64,000 nt of DNA. It comes from Rhabditophanes sp. KR3021. Lineage: Eukaryota; Nematoda; Chromadorea; Rhabditida; Alloionematidae. Position 1 is the first letter of the stretch, and every line of letters begins with the position of its first letter. This document shows, in pieces, positions 43,601 through 54,548 of this stretch. Below the pieces are notes generated by a model. The model was not told the DNA's origin and searched no databases. It was given only the letters and a program-made list of their open reading frames with translations. Both the position numbers and the translations under genes were made by a program. The stretch is taken from NCBI GenBank assembly GCA_963281155.1, contig CAUJLY010000003.1, forward strand, positions 2,418,001 through 2,482,000, given 5' to 3'.

Positions 43601-43749
43601 TCATTATTGGAATCAGAAACATCAACCTTAATATCTTTTTCATCAACCTTAATATCATTCTCATCATTTATCAAAGATGAACGATATTTAGGGGAAGATT
43701 TAGGTTGTTTTTTGGTTTTCTCGGAAACAGTGCGTTTAGGAGTTACCAT
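40614..43749 (-). CDS. nhr-23: NHR-23/ROR-type nuclear hormone receptor
   Basis: Six exons on the minus strand (43449-43749, 43223-43270, 43143-43180, 42660-42854, 41933-42574, 40614-41210) join in phase to 606 residues. A charged N-terminal region precedes a canonical DNA-binding domain: [18 protein letters not shown], the P-box CEGCKGFFRRS split by an intron between Lys and Gly, [20 protein letters not shown], and the ROR-specific C-terminal extension [20 protein letters not shown]. After a 150-residue N/S/H-rich hinge, the ligand-binding domain runs from [13 protein letters not shown] through [15 protein letters not shown] to an AF-2 helix, [12 protein letters not shown]. This matches C. 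elegans NHR-23 / Drosophila DHR3 / vertebrate ROR, which acts in the nucleus on RORE half-sites and drives moulting cycles. The 722 bp intron 41211-41932 contains no coding signal. Further upstream exons or isoforms are possible. Confidence 0.93.
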
Positions 43750-46700
43750 GATTCCGATAAATACTGTATTGAATAAGTAGGGATGTAGAAATAATATTAA
43801 GTTGGTAAAAAATGTCGATTGACAAATTTGCAATTATACTATAAAATAGTACCTATCTACGTGATGGCATAAAAGATGCTGTGTCTGGTAAAAGAACAAA
43901 GTTCGAGACTATGTAAGATCTTAAAATGCTATATACTAAATCAGGCAGGTAGTACCTAGCTATGGCACACGTGAAATAGGAGGGAATGGTTGTTTTAGTT
44001 AATGGTTAATAGTTATTAGTATATCCAATCTTGTCTTTTGATTGTGTGTATTTATTTATGAGATAATAATGTAGTAGCAAGTGTACTAATATGTAATAAC
44101 AATATCAAGAATATGTATAAGAGCATGTAATATGGGATGCCATTGTTTGAGAAGAGAAACTGTTTAGAAGAGAAAATATAATTTGTCAAGATACAAAACG
44201 TCATTTGTTTGGGATACAAAATATAATTTGTTTGGAATACAAAATGTAAATTGTTAGTATGTGGAGAATATTGCCAATTAGTTGAGTTTATTAATAAGGT
44301 AGATTGTTGCAAAAAGTTTTTATACGAATCTCGATGATGAACTCCGGGCCATGGTGTTCATATAAGGCAAATGGGGTTACTCGATGGAATTGTGAAGAGA
44401 GGGACCCAGAAACCTGGTTCAGTAGCCCGCTTACCTCTCATGACCGCGTATCAAAATAATAAGGGCAAGATTTGTTGGTTGGTAGAAGTTAGAAATAAAG
44501 TGGGTAGGTTTTTCTAGTGTCAACGTAGCTCTGATCTAGACCTGTGCACACGTTTTCCATAAACTTTTTGTGATGATACGGCGGCGATAGTTATAAGGTT
44601 TTGTATGTTAGTGTTAATGATGGCGCCCGGCCTGCGTATATAATATTTTGAATTGATGACAAAAAAAGAAGAAGGAACTTTCTTCTAGATGAGCTCCAGT
44701 GTGTACAGTCACAGACGTTGGAGGTCTTTCCAGGTTCGCGTAAGAGAGAGAGACGCACACACTTTGATATATTCAGAAAAGGTTTTGTCTTCGGGTGGCG
44801 CAATATATAAAAAGAGCGAGTATTGGATGTATATAAATATATTATTGCGTAATAATAATGTATCTTCTGTAATTAACGTTTTTTCAGCCCGTTTCAATAT
44901 TACTTAATGGAGACGAAAGAGAAAAAATAGTTATTGGTGTCGTCCTTCGGTAGCTAACCAAGATCATGCAAAGGGACCGAATAAATAAAGTCGGTGATTG
45001 CTTCAATATAAAAAGAATCACTCACAATCAGTAGTCAAATGTACGTTCTTGTAGGCAAAAGTATATTGTATGGAGGTGCGCGAACATGCAATCATGAGGA
45101 GGTGGGAAGGTAATAGTGACAATCGGCGTGATTTAGATGAAGAACGAGGCGAGATAAAGTGACGGGATATTATTAATTCATTAATGTACATTCAAAGGAG
45201 TTTCAAGTTGCAATTTGTTTTTGAAAGCTAAGATATTGAAGCATTTCAAATGGTAACTGGTCTGAAGGTTGGCACGGTGTGATCAAGTATATACTTTTAT
45301 TAAAAATTGATAAATAATCTGCAAGGCCAAAGTTGTCGCAAGTTTGTTATCTTTAATATGAAGTTGCTTTTATTGAACCCTATTTGTGAATGAAAATGGT
45401 TATTGTATTGTCATTTTATTTGATGGCACTTTGATTGGTAAATTTTATTAGTAGTTGATGATATGTGGAAAAGGTATGCAAAATCGGTAAAGAAAAAGTC
45501 GGAAACTGACAATTCACAGACTGTTAGAGTTCAAGATACTTCCTATATAAACAAACAAAATAATTTGTATATATCCACATACATTAACAAACCATTCATT
45601 CATTTGTTCATTCTTCTTTTGCAATTGATGAAAAATTTGATCAAGAAGATGACACAAGTATCGTCAAGGTGAGTTTATATATTTGATAATAATAGATATT
45701 CATTGTATGTGCGCGTATATAGAAATGACTGGCGACAAAAACTACAACATCAGATCATTTTGTATGCATATAAAAATACCATTCTAAAATTACAACGAGA
45801 AGAGCAAAGCACGCGAAGGTACCTAAGTTTGTTTGATTGCGCAGGAAGGCACAATCATATTTTGTTTAATAACGCCTTCATTTTGGTGAAACTTTTCTAA
45901 TTTGTCAAAATATTAGCAGAAGCATTCAAAATAAGTCATTTGAAATGCATGCATTTGAGCCGTGATTGATAGGTGATAAGTAAAGTAACTTAAATCAAAT
46001 CATATTAAGTCACATATATTTGGTAATAAACAATATTTCAGCGAACTTTAATTGTTTTCGTAATTAAGTATATGGAAAACGAACCAGACAACCTTAAGAT
46101 GTTATGTCATATTACCTTTTGATTAGTATAGATTCAAAGAAATATGAATGCATTCAATATTATTGCAACACACACTACATAATTACGTACATCATAGTTT
46201 CAAGGTTAACTTGAAATAAAATTCAAAAATAAATGCACTTTTATTCAACTTCGTTGTTTATTTCCTGTTGTGTACTTTACTGTTCTGATAAAGTCTACTA
46301 CCAGAACAAATTAAAAGTTAAATAGCAGATCAGTTTAATTTGGCATGAATGTACTTATTTACATTTATTATAAATCGGAAATTGAAAATTCATGGAATTC
46401 CTAAAATGATCAGCAGTTTAAAATACATATTTTGAAACATTATAAGATTTAACTCAAAATACCATAATGAATGTTAAATAAAGTTTAATTATGAAGTAAC
46501 ATTTATTTTTGTACAAATTTTAGATCATATTCCATCCATTCTATCTTTTAAAAAGTGGCAAGATTAGTTTTTAATGAATCAGTTTGATAAAAAAGGGATA
46601 AGGATGTGAACTTTTTTGAAGGAGATTGGCTTGGATTAGTAACATGTTTATTACTTAAGGTCTACATTATTATATTTGACTTAAATTTTTAACATTTCTG

Positions 46701-46805
46701 TTACTAACTTAAATCTTAGATTTTCAAATGAGATACCAATAATGGAAATATAAATATAAAATTATTAATTTTATTAAAAGAAGTCGTGTACTATCTTATT
46801 TATTA
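43750..46805. other. 3 kb upstream region of nhr-23, no firm gene
   Basis: Spacer between nhr-23 and the first ShKT gene. It includes a less AT-rich stretch at about 44330-45140, which may be promoter or enhancer DNA, and a 23 bp tandem repeat at 44190-44257. Open frames at 44591-44907, 45463-45672 and 45703-45900 on either strand lack splice support and protein-like composition. Confidence 0.5.
44190..44257. repeat. Three imperfect 23 bp tandem repeats
   Basis: Units beginning gatacaaaacgtcatttg (44190), gatacaaaatataatttg (44213) and aatacaaaatgtaaattg (44236) follow each other head to tail upstream of nhr-23. Confidence 0.7.
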
Positions 46806-47614
46806 TTAACATGAATTGCAAGTCCGCTGGCAAACCCTTCTCCCATAAGCTTCTTTTCCATGATGTCCGCAATGTCTTCGAGTACAATCATGTTTAATAT
46901 CAACACAAAGCGTTGGTGCAATGATTATTGTTGGTGAAGCGGTTGTTGTCGCATTGTACCATGTCCAGTACGGGCCACATCTGTTGCAAGTTAGCCTAAA
47001 ATAATTTGCATCATGCGTTTTTCTCAATTTTGCTTACCGGCAGTTGGTTGTCATGTAAGTAAAATATAGAGGATCCTGGCATAAAGCGGCTTGGCCTTTG
47101 CAATTAACACTTGCACTGTCTCTACATAATGCTGGAGCCGTCAAAGAGCCACAGAACCCACAAGTGTACATGCAATTTATCCTCATATACTGAAAAGGTC
47201 ATTAATTCAAACATATGTATCTAATACCTCAAAATAACTAGGATCTCTGCAAAAGTGACTCAACTCGATACATCTATCTCCTGCATTTACACAGGGAGTT
47301 ATTGTTGTAGTAAATGCATTTCCAACACTTGCACGATCGTATAAATAATTGACTTCGGCCAATGCTGCATCTCCGTCAACATTATTACTACAACAATAGA
47401 AACCAACTGTAGTTGCTGGAGCTACTATTACTGCTCTGCAAAGATAAGGTCTTTCTAAGTAACAAGATAAAAAATTAGTGGATACTCCAGCAGTATTAGG
47501 CAAATCTACAGCAATACAGTCTCCGCCATTAAAAGCAGACAATTGGAAGGCACAATTAGCATCACTATTTGTTTCACCAATTAAGGCGACAAATACCAAA
47601 AATAAAGACCTCAT
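46806..47614 (-). CDS. Secreted Cys-rich protein with ShKT domains
   Basis: Three exons (47228-47614, 47038-47189, 46806-46995) give 242 residues. A signal peptide (MRSLFLVFVALIGETNSDA) is followed by a Cys-containing N-terminal domain (about 20-95, with CYLERPYLCRAVI and FYCCSN). Three ShKT-type modules come next: CVNAGDRCIELSHFC...C.YTCGFC, LCRDSASVNCKGQAALC...NCRLTCNRC, and LCVDIKHDCTRRHC...CQRTCNSC at the C-terminus. ShKT modules are six-cysteine folds of the ShK toxin type, common in nematode secreted proteins as accessory or protein-binding domains. No enzymatic domain is present. It is a tandem paralogue of the gene at 47838-48567 (same strand, 223 bp apart, same domain order and intron positions). 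No toxic role is implied by the fold alone. Confidence 0.8.
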
Positions 47615-47837
47615 TACAATAACAAGGTGTAAAATGATGTAATATCTTTTAAACTAAATATTACTACTACTATCACTACTACTGTTACTATTAACAATGC
47701 TAAGGATTATTCTTAAGAATCGTGTCTAAATTAATGTCTCTATTCACATCATTTTAAGTAAATACTGAACAGGACTTTACTTTTGATTTCAATTGTTATA
47801 ACGCGTTTATAAACTACAATACTTTATTACCATATAA

Positions 47838-48567
47838 TTAAGGATTAATATCGGAACACTTATTGCAAAATGTGTCAACACAAATTCTTCGACAAGGTGG
47901 AGGAGCCGCAGTACTGGTGATATTATTCCATAGCCATGAGTCTATACACTTGTTGCAAGTCACTGGACACCTTTCTAAATTAAAATATTAGTTAGTCACA
48001 AAGTGTTAATTAATTACGTGTCATGTAAGAAAAGTAATTAGTGTCCTGGCAAAGATTTCTTTTTGCAGCACACCCAACCGTGATATCGTCAATGCAAATT
48101 GAGGCAGTAGTTGTTGTTCCAACTGTGCAAAATCCGCAGCTAAGTCTACAATTGATCAAGTTGAACGCGATTGTGTCAGCACTTCTGCACAATGCAAAAC
48201 TGATGGGACAATTTGCGGCAATATCAAAACAAGACGAACTTGTTGTAGTTAATAATCCACCAGCATCAACTACAAGCCATGCATTCATAACTTCTTGGTA
48301 AGCTGTAGTCGGATCATCCGCATCGCTACAGCACATGTAAAGGGATGTAGCTTGCAACGGACGACACAAATAAGATTCTCCATTAATTATGCAAATGTTA
48401 AAGTTAACAGCTTGCGGATTACCAACTGGGAAGCTTACGCCTGTTTGACAGTTATGATTATTGGCATTCGGATTAACCAATGTTTTTAAATAAGAGCATG
48501 ATACAGCGGCCTCGATTTGTTGAAATGAAATAAGCAAAAATAACCAAATTAAAATAAATATCTCCAT
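47838..48567 (-). CDS. Secreted Cys-rich protein with ShKT domains, tandem paralogue
   Basis: Two exons (48018-48567, 47838-47974) give 228 residues. The signal peptide (FILIWLFLLISFQQIEA) is followed by an N-terminal domain with the same pattern as its neighbour (ESYLCRPLQATSLYMCCSDA against PYLCRAVIVAPATTVGFYCC). Two ShKT modules come next (CFDIAANCPISFALC...CRLSCGFC and ICIDDITVGCAAKRNLC...CPVTCNKC). The C-terminal Cys-rich remainder (CRRICVDTFCNKC) looks like a shortened third module. The exon break after YMT sits where the second gene break lies in the paralogue. The function of the N-terminal domain is not recognised. Confidence 0.8.
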
Positions 48568-48874
48568 GTTTCTTAGAAAAACAATGATCTTATCTTATTT
48601 TATACGAGTTTTTGTTTACATTCGAGCATGCTTTCAAGCTATTAACAATGACTCATATTACTCTGAATAATTTTAAACAACGAAAACACTAATGATGCAT
48701 TTAAACGCTTTATTATTCTTTTACTTTTTTGCCTGATAAATACAAATACACCCAAAAACGTGATCTGCTTATGTAACATATTATCACAAATTTTGGGCTA
48801 GTTGAGATGGTATTAAAAATTTAAGACTGACTGGATAAATATGTGTTGTAGGTATTTACATTATTAATAAAAGT
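48568..48874. other. Spacer upstream of the second ShKT gene
   Basis: About 300 bp with no coding frame. It should hold the promoter of the 48567 gene and the 3' flank of the Kunitz-containing gene. Confidence 0.5.
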
Positions 48875-51247
48875 TCATTCCTTCATGCATGTACTCAAAC
48901 AGTCTTCTTTACTTTGAAACGAATTCGGCTCTGATTTTATATTTGGATTCCATTTAAATGGTAAGCAATCTTGTCCATTATAGTGAAACCGAGTCAACCA
49001 TCCTCCAACATCATCTTCACTCAACGAATTACGCATTTGCATGCAAACGAATTCTAAAATGATTCATTTTAGTCATAAGATTGTTAATTAAGGAAACGAG
49101 TACAAATAATTACCTCCAAGAATTAATTAAATGTGTTCGTTTTTGATTTTAATTATATTTCATATACATTGTAAAATACTTATGTTGTCCATGACAATTA
49201 AATTTTTATATTTTTTAGAATATAATCTGAGTAAAATGTTGTTTCAATAAGATGTTAATCGGGAGAGCGTTTTTGCTCGATATTTAAATTAGATTTGTTA
49301 CTATAAATACATATTTATACTCCCTAAATCTGATAAATGAAATACGAGGCTTATAAATGACGATGCCAACCGCTATGGAATCCCTGAAAATAAATTTATT
49401 TCTGAGAATAGTGCTCCTTTAGAAAGAAGCGTGACAATAAGACAAAAAGTTGTAGCTGAAGGTAAGTTGCCAACCAACAAACATGACCATCAATGTTGTA
49501 GACATGGAAGGATTAAGTGAAGCCCTTTCGAGAGTAACTACACTGGAAGTTCCTGAATCAACCCTACAAGATATTAAAGATTACTTAAACGAGAATAAAT
49601 TTAACTTAGTCGAAAGTTATAAGCTGGGCTAATTTCTGTCTTTACACAGTCTGAATATTGCCGTCACTTTGGTGTTATTCACAAATAATATGAAAACGGT
49701 GTTTTCAGCATTTGATTATATGAAAAGATTAAAGAATGGTTCAATTTGTTATTAATTCAGTATACCGAAAAGCTTGTCTTAGACCAAGTAAATTACAAAA
49801 GAGTAAAGTCCAAATATGAGATCTCCTTACAAATGGTAGAAGTACTAGAATTCCATCAACAGAACGATTTGAAGGAAATTATGTAAAATTAAAAAGCCTT
49901 GTGACTCTTACCGATCTATTAGAGATACTACTGGCAACGATAGGGTATGCCGTCCAGAACTAACTAATTGTGGAACAAATCAAGCCATGCTGTTTATTCA
50001 GCTTCTTTATCCTTAGACTTTGCAAATGCTGAGAGACTACCCTTATCAATACCCGTTTGATAATCACCCAAGATACAGAATAACACAACTTTAAAATCCT
50101 AATGATCAATCTATTGTTGTCTAAGGTCTGAAGTATAAATGTCGAAATTGTCGTATCACATTCAATAAAATAAATGTTGTTGGACATACCATTTGAAGAA
50201 GAAATTATGACCCGATCTGATAAGTAAAATAGTAAAGGGAAAGTCAAAAAATGCAAAACCCCGCGATACTGCAAGGGGTTAACAATCTATGTATATCTTG
50301 CTAGATCTGCCTTCTCATTTGAACGTTAAGTTGCTGACATTTGTCCAATTTATGAAGTCGATTTCTTCTACTGTGGTGTACTCGTAACATGAAAACTTGA
50401 TAAACATCAAACAGTTGCAAAACGTGGCTATTCCTTTGAATGCTAAGGACACTATATTAATGACTTGTCTTCAAATAAAGCTTCTGCTCTAGAATACGCA
50501 GTTATTACGGAGCTCCAAGATGCCAAACATTGACTCATCCGCTCAACCTAATGATGTAAGGTTCAAGAAGCATCCCAAGTTGTTAAGAGACTCTCAATAT
50601 ATTGTACTCAGAAAAATACATGCAAATCTGAATAACACCATCGAATAATACTGTTTCGACTTTTAAGATTTTTGCCCTTTTTAGTAAACGTTTTGATATT
50701 GATTATATTTTTTGACTGTTTTTAAAATTACCCTAAAATGAAAATAAAATTAGGTAAGTCCATTAAGAAAACGAGTACCTTTCCAGGACAACAAACACCG
50801 TCAAATGTTTTATCGCGCATAAAAAGTGAAATTACTTGAATACATTCGTACCCATCAACCGGACATCCAATTCCTCTCTTTGTACTGCAAAATACCGTTT
50901 TGCCCAAAGCTGTTGGAGTGTCTCCTTGTAAAATATATTGATAGCCTGCTTTATCTGGGTAGGGGCACGTTATCGGAGGTCCAATCATTCCTGTGCCTTA
51001 GTTTAATTGAAATTAATTTGCATTAATTAACTGTTAACTTACTTGCATCGATCAAAGACAAACACGTCCATCCTGATTTATTGGAAGATCTTCTTCGAAT
51101 GTAGTTATCCCTACATTGACATTTACCTTTCTTGCAATAGGATGTGGGCCAATTTTTAGTACACTCATCATCTAAAATACATTCTGTTTTAGCATTCGCC
51201 AAAAGCACGGCAATATGAAGCAATAAAATGAGTCCAAGACACTTCAT
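48875..51247 (-). CDS. Secreted EB / lustrin-like / Kunitz-type protein
   Basis: Visible exons are 51043-51247, 50779-50990 and 48875-49053. The signal peptide LGLILLLHIAVLLANA precedes an EB-like module (CILDDECTKNW...YCKKGKCQCRDNYI). A lustrin-like Cys module follows (TCPYPDKAGYQY, FCSTKRGIGCPVDGYECIQV, GVCCPGK). The last exon encodes the body of a Kunitz module (GGWLTRFHYNGQDCLPFKWN ... SFQSKEDCLSTC) ending CMKE-stop. That module keeps the Cys pairs equivalent to 5-55 and 30-51 but lacks the 14-38 pair. The first two exons join in phase. Exon 2 ends in phase 0 while the Kunitz exon opens with two extra bases, so a small exon is missing from this model or the last intron (about 1.7 kb, filled with decayed coding fragments) has disrupted the gene. 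Members of this architecture are nematode extracellular proteins, possibly protease inhibitors. Confidence 0.6.
49350..50650 (+). pseudogene. Block of decayed coding fragments in the Kunitz-gene intron
   Basis: On the plus strand, opposite to the host gene, several short protein-like frames follow each other. One ends at a GTAAGT donor near 49461 (RYGIPENKFISENSAPLERS, then VTIRQKVVAE). The next, at 49483-49632, reads DMEGLSEALSRVTTLEVPES and LNENKFNLVESYKLG. Others include MKTVFSAFDYMKRLKNG, a Cys pair YKCRNCRITFNK near 50130, and NDLSSNKASALEYAVITELQ near 50460. They are separated by stops and frame changes. Base composition is less AT-rich than nearby introns. The block looks like one or more dead genes, possibly of transposon origin; no family is recognised. 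Confidence 0.35.
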
Positions 51248-51605
51248 TTTATCTAAATATATTCCACTTTGAACGTACGTGTAAAATGAAGGAAAATGAT
51301 TTAATTAACAAGTCAACTAGTTTAACTGCTAGCAGACTTCATCCCGTTCAATGAAATTCGAATCTCACGCATCATTTGTTTTAACAACTAATACAAATGT
51401 GAGAGCGATCAGACGAAACAAATGAACGTAAAAATGGAGATAAATTAATGGATAAAAATATATCTATGGATATCTTTTTTAATCTAAATAACAACGGACA
51501 TTATTTCCTGCTTAGTTTGTTTGTTTCGCAAAATCTTTTTTGATTATTTTAATTGAATTAAGAATAAAAATTTTATTACAAACAAAAATAGGATACATAC
51601 ATCAT
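51248..51605. other. Spacer between AVL9 and the Kunitz-type gene
   Basis: About 360 bp containing the promoter of the minus-strand gene starting at 51247 and the 3' UTR of AVL9. No coding frame is seen. Confidence 0.5.
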
Positions 51606-53211
51606 TCAAGTACTTTTTTTAAATAGCGAAGTTAATGAATGCCTTACTTTACTCGTAGCTTCTGATACATACCGTTTGGAGGTTGTGATATTCGAAGATA
51701 CCATTCGCTTTCCCTTCTTAATCCCTGACGAAATATTTGCCAAATTGTTGTCGGTTGGGCTGCTAAATGGATGTCCAATATACGTTGCTTCAATATCATC
51801 ATAATTTTGACTATTCCATACACGATAATTGAGAGTACTCTTGAAATCTTCCACGAAATCCTCATTAAATTGTTCAAGTATAGATTCTATTCCCATTTTA
51901 GAACTGAATAAAAGGGAAATCAAATAACCTTCAAATTGCGACCTAACCCATTCGTCAGTTCCCAATTGCGAAATATCTGATGACGAATCATTTAATTGTT
52001 TTGAAATATTTTCAATGAAACGTAAGTCTTCATTCGTAAGCATTAGTTTTTTCTTCAAGTGGGGGTCAATTGTGTCTATTATGAGTTCTTCCTTTTCATC
52101 AATCTAAATAAAACTTTAATTTAAGTTGATATGGCAGAAAACATACGAAAATAATTGCATCGAACCATTCTCTTTTTTGTTTAAATAAGGCGTTTGTTGC
52201 ACCAACACACAAAGCCCTTGTACTTTCGCTCTTAATCATATCCATGTATATTACACTTAAATAAGGATGAAATAAGTATCCCTTAGTAAATAAACTCAGA
52301 GGAAAGCCGTATTTATTATGCTTACAAATGTCTTTATTTATGATTTCGGAATTTGAATTGCATTTGGTTAACAATGAATAATCGGCGCCTTCGAATAATC
52401 CGTCCTGAACAGTTAGAGGAAATAAGGAAGCAATTCCCAACATGATATCACCTAGTTTTTGAGCTGGAAAAATATGAAATAAAACCTAAACAAATAAAGG
52501 TACATAAATAAACATTTAATGGATTACCTTCTTTTCCAGCAAAATTAGCTTAAAAATAGATAACATTGTAGGCTTTCCGATCACTCCATTTAAAAAAGCT
52601 TTTAGAGAAACTTCTGGTGCAGCTGTTGAGGTTTCATCTTTTGTATCAGTCTCTTTAAATCTATTATTTAAATCCACATAAGCCTCTTTTAGAACATTTA
52701 TGAGGGAAAAGTCTTTTTCGTCGAAATAGCTTTTAGTAATATCTTCTATCTTCAATCTCAAAGCACCATATAGTGGAATTTTCGAAATAATGACTACTGC
52801 TTTTTGAACTGAACTTCGCGTAACTCCATTCCCAATTGCTTTTAGATCCTTAAGAACATTAAAATAATTGATACTCATTTATAATCATTACCTTTGTTGC
52901 GATTTGACGATAACACGAAATCCCGAAGACAGCCCTATTAGGTGTTTCCAAGGATGGTAGTAAAAAGTAGACGACGTCTAAAATTTGATGGTTTCATTTA
53001 CTAATTAATGTTCGATTGTCAATTTACCTTTATCTAAGTTATGGGCTCCATCGGGCATTGAAAGTGATGATAAGTTTGCCCACTTAAGTGGAATGTCATC
53101 TTCGTTTGGAAGCTCGTTGTTTCCTAAAGGTGGCCAACAGAACTCAATTTCACACCCTTTTTTATGATGGAATCCAACGACCATGATATGTAAGATATTA
53201 CTTGTATTCAT
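51606..53211 (-). CDS. AVL9: AVL9 (late secretory pathway, DENN-related)
   Basis: Five exons (53028-53211, 52892-52977, 52528-52848, 52147-52485, 51606-52103) join in phase to 475 residues. Diagnostic blocks are ILHIMVVGFHHKKGCEIEF, SMPDGAHNLDKDVVYFLLP, VFGISCYRQIATK, SYFDEKDFSLINVLKEAY, LILLEKKVLFHIFP (completed only with the exon starting at 52485), GFPLSLFTKGYLFHPYLSV, GATNALFKQKREWFDAI and NYRVWNSQNYDDIEAT. Human AVL9 is about 650 residues, and the difference is mainly the absence of its long low-complexity middle region. AVL9 proteins have a longin/DENN-like fold and are linked to exocytic transport from Golgi or endosomes to the plasma membrane. The gene lies 317 bp downstream of SET8 on the same strand, so co-transcription is possible. 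Confidence 0.95.
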
Positions 53212-53527
53212 ATTGAAATAAATTCGTAGCTAAAGAGAATTATTAATAAGGTGCAACAAAGTAAGCCCATATAACTTTAATTGTTTACACTCCAATGTCG
53301 TGCTAGGATATCGGTCAGAACGAGCGCCATCACATCCAACTGTTTTAGACAAATAAAAGACAACACACACACCATGGGTAAAAAAGTTTATTATAAGGCA
53401 AATGAGAATTATAATAGTATTAAATAGGCATTAAAAGAAAGGAAAATTAAAGCTTGATAAGACATTGGAAGCATTTTTACATTGTTTTACATTGGCTTTT
53501 TAAATTAAATTAAAATAAGTACCATAA
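53212..53527. other. Spacer between SET8 and AVL9
   Basis: 317 bp between two same-strand genes, with no coding frame and no unambiguous signal. It contains the 3' UTR of SET8 and the AVL9 5' region. Confidence 0.5.
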
Positions 53528-54548
53528 TTATGTATTTAATAGCCATGGATTGCCAGCAACAGTCGATGTTGTTCTATCTCCATAGTCGTAAAGAAGTTCC
53601 TCTCCTTCTTCGATGTCTCTGATTGCGAGTAAAATCAAATGGAATGATGGACCATAATCGACAACTTTGGTTTTGAGATTTGGTTTTAATACTGAGTGAT
53701 TGATCAATCTTGCTTTGAATGGAGATTCCTTGGTAGCGTCAACACAATATGACTTGCCTTTGTGTTTGAAGAAATACATGTATGAGCCGATGGACTCATT
53801 CTTTGCATACTTCTGTTCTAATTTTGCAGCCAAACGTGCCTCTATCAAATTGCCTGACAAAATAAAATTACATGCGTTTGCACTTTCTTTGCCACTTACC
53901 TTTGTACTCTACAACAAAGTCGTTTTTTTTGAACGCTACAGCTGCCTTGATGCCTCTGCCTTTGACTTCATCAGTATAAACATTCAAAAGACTTTCATTC
54001 TTCCCAGTCAAAATGGCCTCTTGCATGCAGATTTGCTTTTCTTTCTAAAAATCTTTTATTAACAATATATGCATTTCAAAATAACCTCTAGAGTTGATGC
54101 TGGCTTTCTACTACTCTTCCGAACAGTTAAATGATCTGTTATTCTCTCGGCTTTGGCCACTTTTACAATCTTATCAACCTTTGTTGTATCTTTTTTTGGT
54201 GCATCTTCTTTTGGTGCATCTTCTTTTGGTACATCTTCTTTTGGTACATCTTCTTTTGGTGTGTCTTTTTTTGGTCCTTCTTCTCCTATTTCGTCTTTAA
54301 CGGAGGACTCGCAAACTTTTAAATCATTAGCGTCATTTTGACAGATATTGTGGCAAATTTGTTTTTCCTTCTAAAATGTTAAAATGTTTGCGTCAGTATT
54401 ATACACCTTTTATTTAATTACCTACCTCTAGTGCAGCTGGTACGTTTCTATTACTTTTACGCAAAGTAAAGTACTCTGTTATCTTTTTAGTTTTGGGCAG
54501 CGACAAACTAATTGGAAAATATTCGGTAACTTTTTTATTTTTAGCCAT
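53528..54548 (-). CDS. set-1: Histone H4 lysine-20 monomethyltransferase SET8/KMT5A
   Basis: Four exons (54426-54548, 54086-54370, 53900-54044, 53528-53853) join in phase to 292 residues. The SET domain (about 150-290) matches KMT5A: KGRGIKAAVAFKKNDFVVEY, SYMYFFKHKGKSYCVDATKE, RLINHS (Asn236-His237), HLILLAIRDIEEGEELLYDY, and the typical ending YGDR ... NPWLLNT. KMT5A is the nuclear enzyme that monomethylates H4K20, controlling chromosome condensation and the cell cycle. Human SET8 is destroyed in S phase through a PCNA-binding degron (KLTDFYPVRRSSRK). Here three similar motifs appear: KVTEYF (6-11), KITEYFTLRKSNR (22-34) and RITDHLTVRKSSR (117-129). The last two end exons 1 and 2, and both following exons begin KEKQIC, showing an internal duplication. 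A PKED(V/A) repeat lies at about 79-99. Confidence 0.93.
54198..54272. repeat. 15 bp coding tandem repeat in SET8 exon 2
   Basis: Five imperfect units of ggtgcatcttctttt (plus-strand reading) encode the repeated PKED(V/A) pentapeptides of the SET8 linker on the minus strand. Slippage-type expansion is likely. Confidence 0.85.

Noticed and set aside
44420..44450. ATG-AGA-G followed by GTAAGC on the minus strand about 690 bp upstream of nhr-23, a candidate alternative first exon.
   Set aside because: The possible acceptor before the known first exon (near 43845) brings in an in-frame TAA, so no coding isoform could be built. It may still be a non-coding 5' exon.
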